Assembly: GCF_000247815.1 (NCBI RefSeq)
Contig: NC_021684.1
Span: 6,707,814 to 6,771,813, forward strand
Reading direction: 5' to 3'
DNA: 64,000 nucleotides
Source of the DNA: Ficedula albicollis
Taxonomy: Eukaryota > Chordata > Aves > Passeriformes > Muscicapidae
Position numbers and translations under genes: made by a program. How positions within the stretch are numbered: position 1 is the first letter of the stretch; the number at the start of each line of letters is the position of its first letter. The notes beneath the pieces were generated by a model. That model saw nothing but the letters and a program-made list of their open reading frames with translations. It did not search any database and was not told the DNA's origin. Shown one piece after another: positions 13,531-25,934 of this stretch.

Positions 13531-15390
13531 CTTCCTCCGCCGGGCTGGAGCGCTGCCAACAAGGAAGGGATTCGGTGCCCGCTGTTGGTGCAGCACGGGG
13601 CAGCTGACGGGCACCCAGCAATGGCACCGCACCAGGGACAGTTAACCCTTCTGTCGCCGTGCCCCCCGAGCGGCTCTGCCACCCAAAGACGGGGCCAGGC
13701 CGTGGGGCAGCAGCTGCTGTCCCTCTTGGGGTGCTCCTCCTGCAAGAGCCTGTGCCATAGCAGTCCCCAGAAGCAGCCAGGAAGGCAGGGGACAGCTTCC
13801 CAGGGACCCAGCACCGAGACCAAGGTGTGTGAAGGTGAGGTAGGCAGAGATGAAGGGCAGGGATGCAGCAGCACAGACAGCCACGTATGCTGGTCATATT
13901 AGTGCTGAAAGATGAAAGAGGGATGGTGGAGAAAAGGGTGGAGAGGAAGAGAAAAAGGCAAGAGGGAAGCATGAGAGGGTGAGGAGAGAGATGCTGAGCT
14001 CTGATCTCTGCTTCCCGCACCTGGGAGCAATTAGAGCTACTCTGCCTGTGCCCTGCAGAGACACTGAAGGGATGAAGATGTGACAAAGACCAGGCTATTT
14101 TTTGCTGAGGTTACTGTCACTAATAAATGGAAGCTCTCCCTTGACACGTGTTCCTGTTCCTTCCAGCATCTGGGCATTTGGCATCCTCCTCCAAGTGCAG
14201 CCTTGCCAGTAGCAGCCTCACTTGGAGCTGACCCACACTGCCTCCAGGGAGGTGAGACTTGTAAACAATTCTGTGAAATACAGCTGAAAGGCGTTGAGAG
14301 GATGGAGAGGCTGTGCAGGCACCTTATCCCTCTCCCCATGCCATGAATCAACCCCCAGTGAGGCAGGAGCAAGGCAGAGAGCTCCCTCCATAACCCGGGA
14401 CGGAGGCTGGGGAGCACCGCCAGCATTCTGGGGGGCTGCCTTTCCTGTGACCTCTATCTGATGGAAAGTTCCTGTTGCCTGCACCACTGTGGCACAAGAG
14501 ATGGGGAAATGGGAGCTGAAGGGAGGCAGGAAGAGAACTGGGTCCTTGCATCCCCACCGTGATCTCTCAGCACTGAGATAATTGCCTGCTGGTGACAGCT
14601 GAGGTCAGGCATGACAGATACCTTGGGAAGAGCTCCCGGCTCCGAGACCTCCCTGCAGCAACCCAGTTCAATACTGGGGTGGAGAGGTAGTTTTCCCAAT
14701 CTCCCCTAGCACAGGCTCTCTCTGGATGGATCCGGGTTCAGGCAGTGGTCCTTCCATCATTCCAGCCTTCAAAGGGCACAGAGCCCCATCAAACAGCTCC
14801 CCACGTGGGCTGTGATCCCTGGGGAGGGATAGGGAGTAGTAGGGTACCAAGCCTGAAGGGGTGTGATGACAGCACCCAGGCAGGAGCAGTGCCCCCCCAG
14901 GGATCAGTGGGGTGCAGATGCACCTGCCTCTGCCCCTCTGTCTCTATCCTCCCATGACCAAAGGAGGCTTTTTCACCTTCCTCTCCCTGCTCCTTGCCAG
15001 CCCATCCTGATATACACGGAGAACTAGGCAGCCCCACTTCACCTGCCATGGGAAAGGGGCTGGGGGTGGGAGGGTCCTGCAGCCCCCTTGGATGGCTGGG
15101 AGGCCGGTGGGCACATCCTGGGGCTGGTAATTCATCCTCCTAATAATAATTCATTCTGACCTCGCTGCAGTGGGACTCGGCTCACCTGTCCCCCTGCTGC
15201 AGAGAGAGAGTGGGGCAGAGCAGGAGAGCTGAATGCTGGGCACGGAGAGGCCAGGGTAAGACATGGAGCCTGATGCCACCAGCATGGCACCTGCAGCAGA
15301 GAGCATGTGCCCAGGCAGGGAAGGAGCAGGGAAGCAGGCAGGCAGCGCTGCGGGGCGGCTCTGCAGCGCCCTTGGCCCCCTCTCCCCGGT
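13530..15390. other. Intergenic, no gene recognised
   Basis: The DNA is GC-rich with open frames on both strands that lack family motifs and splice structure. I see no gene here. Confidence 0.5.
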
Positions 15391-15690
15391 GCCGAGGCTG
15401 ACAGGATCATTACAGCCGCTATCTGGGCTCACGGGCTCATCCCTCTCCCTCTCGCCTTTTGCATAATGGATAGGCTGTGAGTAATGGGAAATGGCAGTCC
15501 AGCCGCGCTTGCTGGCAGCCCCTTAATGAAGAATATGGAAATCTCATCAGTCCAATCAGGCCAGCAAATGAAACTGCTTTCCCCCGCCGATGTGAGCAGA
15601 AGGCTAACGACCCGCGCTCCCAGCTCCATCCTGCTCCCAGGAAGCCCCCCCTTCCCTTTTCCGTGTTCACAAGTGAGCTGTGAACTTCAT
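15390..15690. promoter_or_regulatory. Candidate regulatory element
   Basis: It includes TTTGCATAATGGATAGG (octamer-like TTTGCATAAT), CCCCTTAATGAAGAATATGG, AGTCCAATCAGG (CCAAT box) and GGCTAACGACC. The high complexity and known factor words suggest a conserved element; conservation must be tested. Confidence 0.3.
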
Positions 15691-16049
15691 TTTTTCTGGC
15701 AAGGAGAGCCCCGGCTCATCTTCCCTGCTCCCCTTCCCCAGGCTTGGGCCAGCAGTTATACCTGTCCTGAACCTTCCTCTTGCTCCTCAAGGGCATTACT
15801 CCACACTCATGGTGCAGTCACCAGCTGGGTAGCACCATCTGCAGGTGTCACCCGTCCCCAGCTCCTGGTCCTCCCTTGCATCTTCTTGCTGTGCCTGAGC
15901 CTCCCAGCATCAGCTTTGCCACAGCTGCAAGTCAGTATCTCATGTGGATGTGGGACATAGGACAGCTACAGTCACCTGATACCACTGTGTCCCTACAAGC
16001 ACTGAGGTCTGTTGGGCTCATGTCCATAGAATTCCAGCACAAGTGAGCT

Positions 16050-16560
16050 TCATGGACTTGTGTCTTCTCCTGGAGTGATACCTACAAAGAGCTACAGTGT
16101 GAAGAAACCACTTTCCTCTCTTGTCTCCCTTGTCCGTCACCACAGCTTTGAGCCTGGTATAGAGTACAGGTCCATCTCCACTCACCTCCTGCAGTGTGCA
16201 CCATCACTGAGCAAGGCCTTCAGTCATGACACCTGCACAGTGGCACCCTTAGTTGAGCCAGAATTGGAGCATCTTCTAAGAAACCCTAATCCCCAGTCAC
16301 ACGGGGGCCACCCTGCTAAGAGTTGGCATCAGCACCCCCCACTACAAACACATCCCGCTTTGGTGTCATCTGCAAACTCGATGATGTACCTTTTGTCTCC
16401 TTCTCCCCATAAGCACTGTCCTGGTCCTGAGCAGCCTAGAAGTGCCTCCAATTCAGGTTTTGCAGTTCCTCTGGGCTTCTGAGCTGCTGTCTCCGTGGAG
16501 CTATGAAACACTGTCAACTTGGCTATCATGGTGGCCTAGAACTTTGACTTGTGTGTCTTG
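16050..16560 (-). mobile_element. CR1-like LINE relic with reverse-transcriptase motif
   Basis: On the - strand, around 16353-16400, the sequence encodes RYIIEFADDTKAG. FADDTK is the catalytic core motif of CR1-family reverse transcriptases. The surrounding frame is broken and the element is 5' and 3' truncated. It is a dead fossil; the outer limits are approximate. Confidence 0.6.
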
Positions 16561-17199
16561 GGAAGATGTGTGGCTGAGAAAATCTGACATTGTCCATAGT
16601 GGGGCACAGAACATGGTCAGTGCTGGGATCTCAATCCACATTGGGATCTGTACAAGGATGGTCACCTTGGTTAAGGACCTGAGGGAAGCAGGTTTAGCTC
16701 TGCCTTGGACTCACTGCACAGGCTGTTTGTCCCAAATCTGAACCAAGACTTGATAGCTGGACTTGTCGAGTCCAAAATGTGGCAAAACCTAGATGTTTGC
16801 ACAGCAGCAGGTCCTGACCTCCAGAGCAGCATCCTCTGCCCTTTGTAACACTTGAGGCAGGGGAGAGGAGCAGCATCCTGCCCTGCATCTGTCTGCTCCG
16901 TGGGCAAAGGCAGGAGGCTGGCAGGGAAACGGCCACTCGCTGGTTTGGGGGAATGTTTAATTACTGCCTTTCCCAGCCAGTGTGTAGCTCCTAAACTGAC
17001 AGTGTGCCTCGGCTGTGAATTTGCCCAGAAACACTGAGGTGGGTATAGGTTTTAATAAAATCCCCAGCTATGTGTACACCCAAGGCATTCAGCCATGCAT
17101 AAATACCTTCTGTAGCATATGCTTGTGCTACAGCAGAGGATGCTAACTCAGGGCTGGAGGAAGCCATTTGTTTCCATGAGTTATAAGATCATATCTGGA

Positions 17200-17470
17200 A
17201 ACACCTCTAACAAGCCAAGATCAGCGCGGCAGCGGCGCTGGCGCTGGTCCCCGGCGTGGGCTGTTTGCACACAGTAATGATGTGAACGAGCGGCTGTTCA
17301 AGGGGCTGATCAACATCAAACCATTGAAATTAAAGGCTGAGGAGAAGCAGAGCCATAAACATTTATTGTAACACTCTGCATATCATCAGCTTCTGATTTG
17401 GAGGCAGCAGAATTGTGCAGCTGAAATAATAGGATTTATCGGAGTCTGAGATGAACTGTCCTTGATGGAT
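17200..17470. promoter_or_regulatory. Candidate regulatory element
   Basis: A CpG-bearing start (GCGCGGCAGCGGCGCTGGCG) passes into AT-rich DNA with CACAGTAATGATGTGAACG, CATTGAAATTAAAGG, CATAAACATTTATTG and a GATTTATCGG word. The texture resembles an ultraconserved-type element. Function is unknown. Confidence 0.3.
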
Positions 17471-17577
17471 GGTTGTAGAAGGGAAACAATGTGCCATCTC
17501 CAGCACAAGGCCATTCCTAAAATACAGCAAGGGGGTGGAGGGGCTGCTGCCTTTATTAACACTAATCTCTCACCATT

Positions 17578-17880
17578 TTAGAGCCCACACCAGCCATCAG
17601 ACCCAACTGCAGCTGAATGAGGAAGCCAGCTAGAAGACAATGCACTGGAATATCCCAGAGGACTGGAAATCAGAGTTGTAGTCTCTAAACACCGAGTGTG
17701 TAATTTGCTGCAAAGTTGACACCCTTTCTGCTTTGTCTTGATGTGTTTTCCATTTGTTTTATCCCCTTTAAATTTTTGTCTCTGTTCTTCAGACAGAAAA
17801 AGCAAATCTAGGAATTTCTTCAGCTGCTCTCTCTTTGCTTCCCATTGTTTTTTCTGTTGCTTCACTAACACAACTCAAGT
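17578..17880 (-). other. Open frame with coiled-coil-like start, unrecognised
   Basis: On the - strand, after an acceptor-like AGTTGTGTTAG, a frame reads KQQKKQWEAKREQLKKFLDL then FLSEEQRQKFKGDK. The charged helical pattern looks coding, but I do not recognise a family and no donor is clear. It may be an exon remnant or chance. Confidence 0.15.
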
Positions 17881-18162
17881 TCATTAATAATGACACCGAC
17901 AGTTTGCCTTTTAAAGCAAACTCCATCTCCTGTCACCCATCAAAGCAATGGAACCCCAGCTTTGGAGGGGAAACACAGCTGCTGTGCTCCCCCCAAACAG
18001 AGGGTTAAGGCAGGAACTGATGGCACTCAGAGCTCAGCTGCTGTAATCAAATCGTCTCCTGTCACCTTGAGCACCCTGTAATGCTCCTACAGCTAACAGG
18101 CTGGGAGGAGAGGGCTGAGAAAAGCAGTGTCAGAAGAATGTAGGAAGAGGATAATTTGATAG

Positions 18163-18223
18163 ATTTTTTTTTTAGTTTGATTTTTGTTGGTTTGTTTTGT
18201 GGGGTTCTTTTTTTTTTTTTTTT
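18163..18223. repeat. T-rich low-complexity tract
   Basis: Runs of T and G/T fill the segment, ending in a run of about eighteen T. It could be a degraded poly-A tail of a minus-strand retroposon or simple low complexity. Confidence 0.6.
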
Positions 18224-18731
18224 ACATTGATCTGAAAATTGAAGTTATGGATTGTTTTTTAAAAGGGAACTCCAGAAAAAAGTCTCTCTCTCTTCTATAA
18301 GTGATCCCAGGGAAGTATTTCCAGGCAAAAGTCTCTGACTTGCAGATCATCCAAGGTGTTTTATGCACATCAAAGTACCTAATAACTGAAACAGGAGAAA
18401 AACACCACTTGACTTCATCAGATTTACAAACAAGTTAGCTTTGGCTGCACTGAACATCTGCTGCAGGCCCCATGGAGAGGAACTGACTCTTTTGGGCAAG
18501 GCTGGATGCAGAAAGTTCACTGCTGTGACAAACTGGCCCTAATTGACTTCTAAAAAGAGGGGGGCAGCATTACAGCTAGGCTTTTGTCAACACTCTGTGG
18601 CACTGACGGGACAAACCCATCTGGATCAAGGCAAGGGGACATGCAATGCTGTCACTGTCCCATCTGAGACATCCCTGAGAGCCCCAAATTTAGTGCACCG
18701 TTCATACTTCATTGGCCTCTACACTAGTCCC

Positions 18732-19364
18732 TCAGCACCAGCATCTCTGATAAAACAAGCCTTTCCAGGAACATCTATCTAATTTTTCTTGCTCAAATGG
18801 GTTGCAGAAGGGACTTGCTTTTGTTTCCACCAACACAAAGCCGAAAAAACCCCTCCAAGCTACATCTGTATGGGATGTGGGTGGTTGGAGAAAAATGGGT
18901 TTCCTGCTGCTTTGTATGTCCTCAAGCCTATTAACTGGTACTCTGTCTCTACCACTTCTTGTTTTGCCTGACAGGTTAAGCCTGCGTTGGCTTGATGAGA
19001 CATTAGTGGCAGAACTTTTCCTGTGCCAGCCTGACACAATTCCCACTCCCACAGTTTGGATGTCCTCGATTAGCTGCTCTTGAAGGGACCATTTGAAGAT
19101 GTTGCACCACATCTTCTCACTGAGACCTCGAAGGGATCTGTAACCCTCTGAAAATTGTTGTGACTGCGTAGAAACAAAACTGGTTTCCTCAGGGTTGATG
19201 CAGCGAGTGACGAAGGCAGAGTAGGGGAGCAGGAACACATAAGCAGAGATTTTCTCCCTGTTCAGCTGCTTTGGGCATTTGGCTTCTTGTTGCCCAAGTT
19301 CCTCTATCCTCAGTAGTGAGAACTGCAGTTCCCATTCCTTCTTGTGGTCCACAAGCAGCTCCTA
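18732..19364 (-). other. Long open frame on - strand, possible exon, unrecognised
   Basis: About 206 codons are open in DNA of roughly even base composition, which is longer than expected by chance here. The frame starts just after an acceptor-like GGCCTCTGTTAG and reads ELLVDHKKEWELQFSLLRIE, ELGQQEAKCPKQLNREKISA before a less structured remainder. The first 40 residues look like a coiled coil. I recognise no family, see no clear donor, and cannot exclude a pseudogene or chance. Confidence 0.2.
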
Positions 19365-19841
19365 ACAGAGGCCTGTTTGTAAGTGCACCTAAGCCTGCTT
19401 CCCCCTACCTGCCCTGACCTCTTCTCGGTCCCACGACATGGAAACATAAAAAACATGAATGCTAACACTCCTGCAAATGCAAGAAAAGGGACCTTTTCAG
19501 TGTGGCTTCACATCTTGGGGTTGCTCAGGAGCCATTTTCAGCACTTCAAGTTGAAGTGCTTTTGAAAAGGAAAATCAATGCTGAGGCAACCTGCCCAAAA
19601 ATGAGGGGTTAGTAGGCTGGTGTGGGGGAGGTTCAGGTGATGGAGGAGCAACGGGAGAGTGCCTCCAGTGTGTGATCCCTCATTGTGACTGAATCACTAA
19701 CCCTAGACACATAAATCAAGCTCAGCTTGGGGATCACGCCTGCAAGGCACACTCTGTTTGATCCAGGAAGGCTCACTTCAGCAGCAGTTGTTGGAAAGAC
19801 TGTGCCAAGGCTGGACAATGGGAAGGGCTGCTGTGTGTTTC

Positions 19842-20518
19842 TGTTAGCATTGACACATTTGCCCCGTTATTCATGGCTGGTCTGCATTTTGCTTCCTCTT
19901 GGTTCCCAGCCTATTTTTTCACTGGGTTTTCATGCCTTTGAGACAAGCAGCACTGAAATGGTGCCAGTTCTTTGTCAAGAGCCAACTGGGCATACCCTGG
20001 GCTTTAGTTTTTGCTGGCGACAGTCCCAGGAGAAGGTGCTTGTGGTCCATCGCCTGTGCCACCTCTCCTCTCTACTGTACAGCTAACTAATCAATTTTTA
20101 AATCTATTAGCTGATTATTTTTTTTTTTTTAATTTATATAGACCTCTACTGTACAGCTAACTAATCAATTTTTAAATCTATTAGCTGATTTATTTTTTTT
20201 TTAAATTTATATAGAGTGTTAGCATTGACACATTTGCCCCGTTATTCATGGCTGGTCTGCATTTTGCTTCCTCTTGGTTCCCAGCCTATTTTTTCACTGG
20301 GTTTTCATGCCTTTGAGACAAGCAGCACTGAAATGGTGCCAGTTCTTTGTCAAGAGCCAACTGGGCATACCCTGGGCTTTAGTTTTTGCTGGCGACAGTC
20401 CCAGGAGAAGGTGCTTGTGGTCCATCGCCTGTGCCACCTCTCCTCTCTACTGTACAGCTAACTAATCAATTTTTAAATCTATTAGCTGATTATTTTTTTT
20501 TTTTTAATTTATATAGAC
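19842..20518. repeat. 375-bp tandem duplication with nested third partial copy
   Basis: Copy A (19842-20143) and copy B (20217-20518) appear identical over about 300 bp, including the T-rich ends. A 73-bp partial copy of the right end (20144-20216) separates them, with small differences in its poly-T runs. The structure is a very recent duplication or an assembly duplication. Confidence 0.92.
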
Positions 20519-20519
20519 A

Positions 20520-23400
20520 TGATGGAAGAATAGGGATCTCAAAGACAAGTGTTAGGAAAACTGGTGTCTGGATCTTTTTCCTCCATCTTCTTGCAGTGCT
20601 AACTGAAGTGAAAGGCTATGATGTATGAGCTCACTTTTAATCAGGTAATCCAGCTGGGAGAGAGCAATACCATAACAATCCATTCAGGATTAAAGAAAAG
20701 CTCCTGGCAGTGCCTCTCACCATCCATAAGACACCCATTGTCTCTGCTAAGAGTTGCAGGCTCTTCTCTGCTGGGCAGAGTCCCCCAGGATGGCCAAGCA
20801 CTGGGACACTGCCCATAGCAAGAGCCACTCACTTCTCAATGGGTCCTTATCCACTCAAACACCAGCTTGGGCTTTATCTTCTGTTTATGCAGAACTGAAC
20901 AAAACCCAGTGCCCGTGCTTCCTAGCATCCCATCTCTGCCCACGGCTTTGGCTTTGCACAGGTGCCCTGAAAGCTGAGCAGTGTGGGTCAGGGTGAGTGG
21001 GAAACACAACTGCATTGCTAGTAAAAGGTCCTCAGAGTCTTCTGCCCAAATTGTGGATTTATTTGACTTCTCCCAAGACACTATGAAGTCTGAAGGCCAG
21101 GAAGAGAGTGGTGCTATGGGGTTCTCCTCTGAAATGAGCTACCTGAACCCAGGCACCCATCTGGTCAAGTCAGGCTAGAGTTTCTCCAGGGTGGTTTGGC
21201 CACTGCTGTGCAGGTGAAGAAGGGGAAAGATTTGCTTGCCTTGCCTCCATAAAGGCACCCCTTGGTCTGTGTCTACATTGCTTCTTCCCTGAAATGCAGT
21301 GTCAGGAAGGTGCTGCTGCTCTCCCAGTCACTGGCATGAGGAAAGCAAACTGGTGTCCTTGGCATTTGATATAAGGCTTTCCACAAACACCAGCTAATGG
21401 GAATTCCTCAGTGGTGTCCCTGGGAGCTTCAATATTGGATGTCAAGGCAGACTTTTGTCTTCTCAGCAGGCAGTTGGACCTGATGTGTTTAACCCTTTCC
21501 AGCCCAAACCAGAGGGCTGAGCATGGCAGGGCCTCGGGGTGGGCTGGGGTCCTGCTCCAGCTCCCTGCTGTGCTTGGCTGCTCCTTGCCCTGGCCTCAGC
21601 TGCACAGCACTCCTGCCCCTCCAAACTCAGTGCACGTCCAGCTTTGTTTTATTGTCAAGGTGCCTTGGAGGATAGGGATCCAGGAGGATTACTGAATGCC
21701 TTGCAACTTGGAGCTGGCAGGCACATGGGGCACGCTGAAGGGTTTTGTTTGTGCCTGGTGAGAGCAGCTGTGGGCAGGAGTGGGTGAGCGGGGAAGTTAC
21801 CAAAAGAGAAATAAGGAAACAAAAGGCAAGTTGGGGCAGGGGGGGTATGTTTGCATGGGGGAGGGCAGGAATTTCTTTTCTTTGTCGGAAGGTCTAAAGT
21901 GCCTTTCTTTAGAGCCTCGGTCGCTGCATGGGGCCTTGGTCAATAACATTCCTCTCTCACCCTGCGGAAGGAGACGGGCCAAGCAAGACACGGCTGAATG
22001 AAATTCCTCTCACCTCACCCCGTAAACATCCCAAGAGTCTGGCCCCATTATGGCTGGGTACAAAAGTCTAGGTCCGAGGCTGAACAAAAGGATGGGGAAG
22101 AAAGTGCAGGTTGCCAGGGCAACGCTGTCCAGGCTGCCTGGTTTTATCAGCAAGGGGCCTGGGTTTTCTGCCTGAGTTACGGGAATCTGAGGCAATTTAT
22201 TTCCACTGCAAGACAGAGGATTTAGAGGGCAGCGTGGTGAGGCTCTGGTGTTGGCAGCAGGGCAGGAGAGGTGGGAGCTGCCGGGTACCCTGACAGCATC
22301 CTGGGAGGCGTGAGGAGCACAGCCATGCTCAGGAGCCTCCTGCAAGGTCAGCACACACTGGTGACCCTCAAGGGGTTCTGCCCAGTCTGCCCCTTACAGA
22401 CCGTGGGCTCTGTTCCAGCCCACTCTACAACACAGGGAGGCTGCTCGCCCCTCTGCTCAGAGTCCATTCATCTCCCATGACTAAGGATGGACTTCTCCCT
22501 GCTTGGGGATCCCGGTACCCTGGCAGGCTGGATTAAATTGGGGAAAACTGGTTTTTTAGTAGCTTGACAGAGAGGGTTTTACAGTTTAGTTCTGACCGGC
22601 TTTGTTATTTGCCTTCCAGATGAAGGCATGGAAAAGATGCCTTATTTCTAGGCCTAGTGTTGTCTGCATTAGAGAGGATCTGGTCCATACCCAGAGAGCA
22701 TCAAAGTTGCTGTGACAGGCCTGGATTGCAGTGGGAACATCTGGAACCCAGTGCCTGAGGGTCAGAAGAAGGTCCCGTGGCACAGTATTTAGCAAAGCTA
22801 ATGCAAAACCTTACAGCTCCCTGAGCCCATGAGGACTGGATCTGGGATGTGTTGGCCTCATATTAAAAATGATGAGTTCAGCTCTGGAAAATTCAGTTCC
22901 AACTGGATTCATGTCTTCTCCAACCAGTTTTGGTGACAAGAAACAGAATACTCTAGAGACCTGAAAGCAGCATGGACAACACAGCAAACTGGCTGACCTA
23001 AATCTTAACAAAGGGTGTCATAAAATATCAGGCATTCAGCACTCAGCACAGTGGCTCTCTCGGGTAGCAAAAATGTTCATGATGTGGCTCCCAATCAGTC
23101 TGAAGAGGACGATAATGGTGAAGGTAGGGTCAACATGCAAGATAATGACAATACAAAGCCTGAATGATATAATAAAGTAAGATACAAAAGTCAGACACGT
23201 TGATGTGTTACAGCCAGGACAAACAGGTATTTGTTTAGTTTGCAAACAGAGCAAAATGCCAAAATGCAGGTGAGATGGCAAGGTTTTCAGAGGCACAACC
23301 TCTTGCTGAAGAGAAAGAACAACACTGAGTGTTGTGAATGTAGTACCCATTCCTGGTTTGTTTGATGTTTTACTGTGGGACTTGGGGAGTTTGTAGGATA
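20520..23400. other. Intergenic, no gene recognised
   Basis: No exon is supported. The main feature is the X-box at 22110-22123 in a moderately GC-rich patch (21950-22300). Confidence 0.45.
22110..22123. promoter_or_regulatory. RFX X-box-like site (near-palindromic)
   Basis: GTTGCCAGGGCAAC differs from the ideal palindrome GTTGCCATGGCAAC at one base. RFX2/RFX3 bind such sites at ciliary gene promoters. It lies 19.6 kb upstream of the DNAH1 start codon, so it may be a distal element or mark an unseen ciliary transcript. Confidence 0.45.
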
Positions 23401-24240
23401 TGTCAGCAGCATGCAAAGACCTGGAACAAAACTTGCAGGCCAGCTCGGTTAAACGGCTGGAGCAGAACCAGCTCGGCAGGCCATGGAAAGCATTCAGCCG
23501 AGACAGCCTGCTCATCTCAATTCATCTAGACAAATTTCTAGACAAAAGCGCCAAGCTGTGCTCAATGGAGTGTCAGGGAAATTACTAATTAAACTGAAGA
23601 TCATGGGATTAGTGGGAAGAAATAGAAGTCGGGCACAGAAGCTGTAGCTCTGGACAGAGGCAGTAGCAGGCTAGACAGAGTTCACCACTGGAGTTTCTCT
23701 GGAATCGATCCTGGGATTGATCTTGTTTATTCTCTCCATGAATGATGTTGTCATAAGAAGTGGAAGCGCTTAGGTTAAGCCAGTTGATGACGCAGGAGGG
23801 GGAGGCATTGTGAATGCAGAGGAGACAGGAGATCAAACAGAAAGCAACAGACAACCTTGAGCACGGAGACGCAGGAATGAGTTGAAATTCAAGAGCACGA
23901 AATGCAAGACTAATCACAGGGTTGGGTTTTTTTGTGCTAGACAGGGAGTGTGTCAGTTGGACATGACTGAGGAGGAGGTGAACTTTGCTGTAGCAGTCAT
24001 GGGTGATTATGAACCACCAATGAGCTAAAGGCACAAAAAGGCGAACAAGACCCGAGGAGTTTGGGATATTGCCAGTAGAAGCAGGAAATTATTAATAGCA
24101 TTTGCGAAGCACTGACAAGACCTCATCTAGCATTGGGTAGGAGTCCTGGACAGGTAGGCTGAATTGTTGCCAGAAGCAATGCAGAAAAATTCTCTGAATA
24201 TGATCAAGAGACTGGAGATCCTGATTCACAAACAAAACAA
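23400..24240 (+). mobile_element. CR1-like LINE relic (reverse-transcriptase 3' half)
   Basis: The stretch TCCTGGGATTGATCTTGTTT near 23710 and the following CTCCATGAATGATGTTG align with the CR1 segment coding for LGPILFNIFINDL. Further right, GACCTCATCTAG (24120) and GATCAAGAGACTGGAG (24203) match the CR1 region before its 3' UTR. Stops and indels break every frame. Left limit is approximate. Confidence 0.55.
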
Positions 24241-25934
24241 AAGATGGAAGGAGTTATCTTCTCCATCTGTTTTCTAGTGATATCCAAGCACCCCAGAAAA
24301 ACTCAGTAGTTAGAAAGCAAGGATCCTGACAACCCCAGACACCCCATGTCCCTGTGTGTCCTGCCCACCTGAAACCACCTAAGCTCTTGCCCTCCACAGG
24401 ATCTCTTTTGCAGAGACCCTTTGCACACTGCTCCTTCCCCCTCCTCGCCTTCGTGCCTGGAAACTGATCCCCACTTCAACTCTAAATAGGCAAAAAGAAA
24501 AGGAAAGCCAGTAGACTGGGTCTTTTGTACAGCAAAGCAGATTAGGGGCCTCCCAGGGGCTTGCAGCTTGTAAGAGGGAAGGGCTGGGAGATGGAGGAAG
24601 GTAGGGGGGTGGCTCTGCTCTCCTCCACAGACAGTGAAGCTCAGACCTGCCTTTGGTCTGCTCCTTGCAAAGTCTTTTTTGTCCACCTTCCTTCCTTTTT
24701 CCCACTCTGCTTGACATTGTGGATCAGCTTTTGGGGGACTAGGATTTTTTCAGTTCCTGCAGTGGAATTAATTCAGGAAATGTGTGTCCTGTTGTCCTGC
24801 TCCCATGCTGAATCAGGAAAGCCTTCACCCAAACAAAAGCCAAATCTCCCTCCTAGGGGCAATCAGGAAAAAGGTCCTGCAGTGGTCTCTGGTTTGAAGA
24901 CAAAAGGTTCCTTGGACTATAGGCAAGAGGGTTAGTGCCACCATGGATTATAGAAACATCTGTGGAAGAAGGATTAGCCACCACCTGTGTGACAAAGGCT
25001 ACAGGTCTCCAGTCCCAGGGCCAGTAGGACACATGGCAGATGCTTTGTGCTACCTGTCTGCCTGAGCTTCACTCTCAAGGTGCTTTATTTTCAACTTGCT
25101 CTCCCTGAAATGCAAAGTGCTTAGGCTAGGATGAGCCAGACTTGCCTAGACCTAGGTTTGGACAATCTCAGCCTCTTTTAGCTTGAATTGACCGATTCCC
25201 TCTTTCCTACAGCCCAACCCCTCTTTGCCTGTGGGATGTAGGAAATGACTGGGTGTGGTGAGCACACTAAGGCAGAGCAATGCCAGGTACAGGACAAGCA
25301 CAGACCCTGCCACTGCCACCCAGGCACTGAGCTGCTCCCCATGCAGCAGCTTGGTCTGCCAGGGGACACTGGCTTTATTGAAACCTCTTGACCTGAAGGG
25401 AAGTTGGTACACCTTCTAAGTGCTCTGTAATGTGCTACTTGTTGGTGTGTCCATGCAGCACCTCATCCTTTTATCCCTCCCGGGCTCAAGCTTTGTCCTC
25501 TGTAAAACAGCCATAGCTGTAGACTCATCCTCTGGCAGGGAACTTGCAAAGCTAAAATCATTACCAGTTTTGAAACATTCAGTTATTTTGGTGAACTCAA
25601 TTGAAAATCTTTTTAGGAGACTAATAATCCTACCTCCCTAGCAGAGACTGAATAATGTGCAGTGAATCCTGCCTCAGGCTTCGTGCACTGAACAACACTG
25701 TGGAAAAGCCTTGTGAGACTTTTTGCTAACAGTGCAAAGTCTGTCCTGTGTGTGGGATGAGCAAGGGTCCCCTGGAAAATGGCTCAGCTGTGGAATTAAC
25801 ACTAAATTTGCTGCAACCAGATTGTTTGGGGCAATTTCATGTGCACATGCATGTTTTGTTCTATAACAGTCACTTATACAGTCCTTTTTGTCAAAGAGTT
25901 TTTGAGTTAAACTTTAAACAGAAAACCTCAGCAG

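Noticed and set aside
19727..20465. Two identical 63- to 119-residue frames suggesting a duplicated small gene
   Set aside because: Identity includes flanking noncoding and poly-T sequence, so it reflects a DNA duplication. The peptides have no family features.
23036..23515. 159-codon frame on the - strand
   Set aside because: It is antisense to a CR1-like LINE relic and has no recognisable domain.
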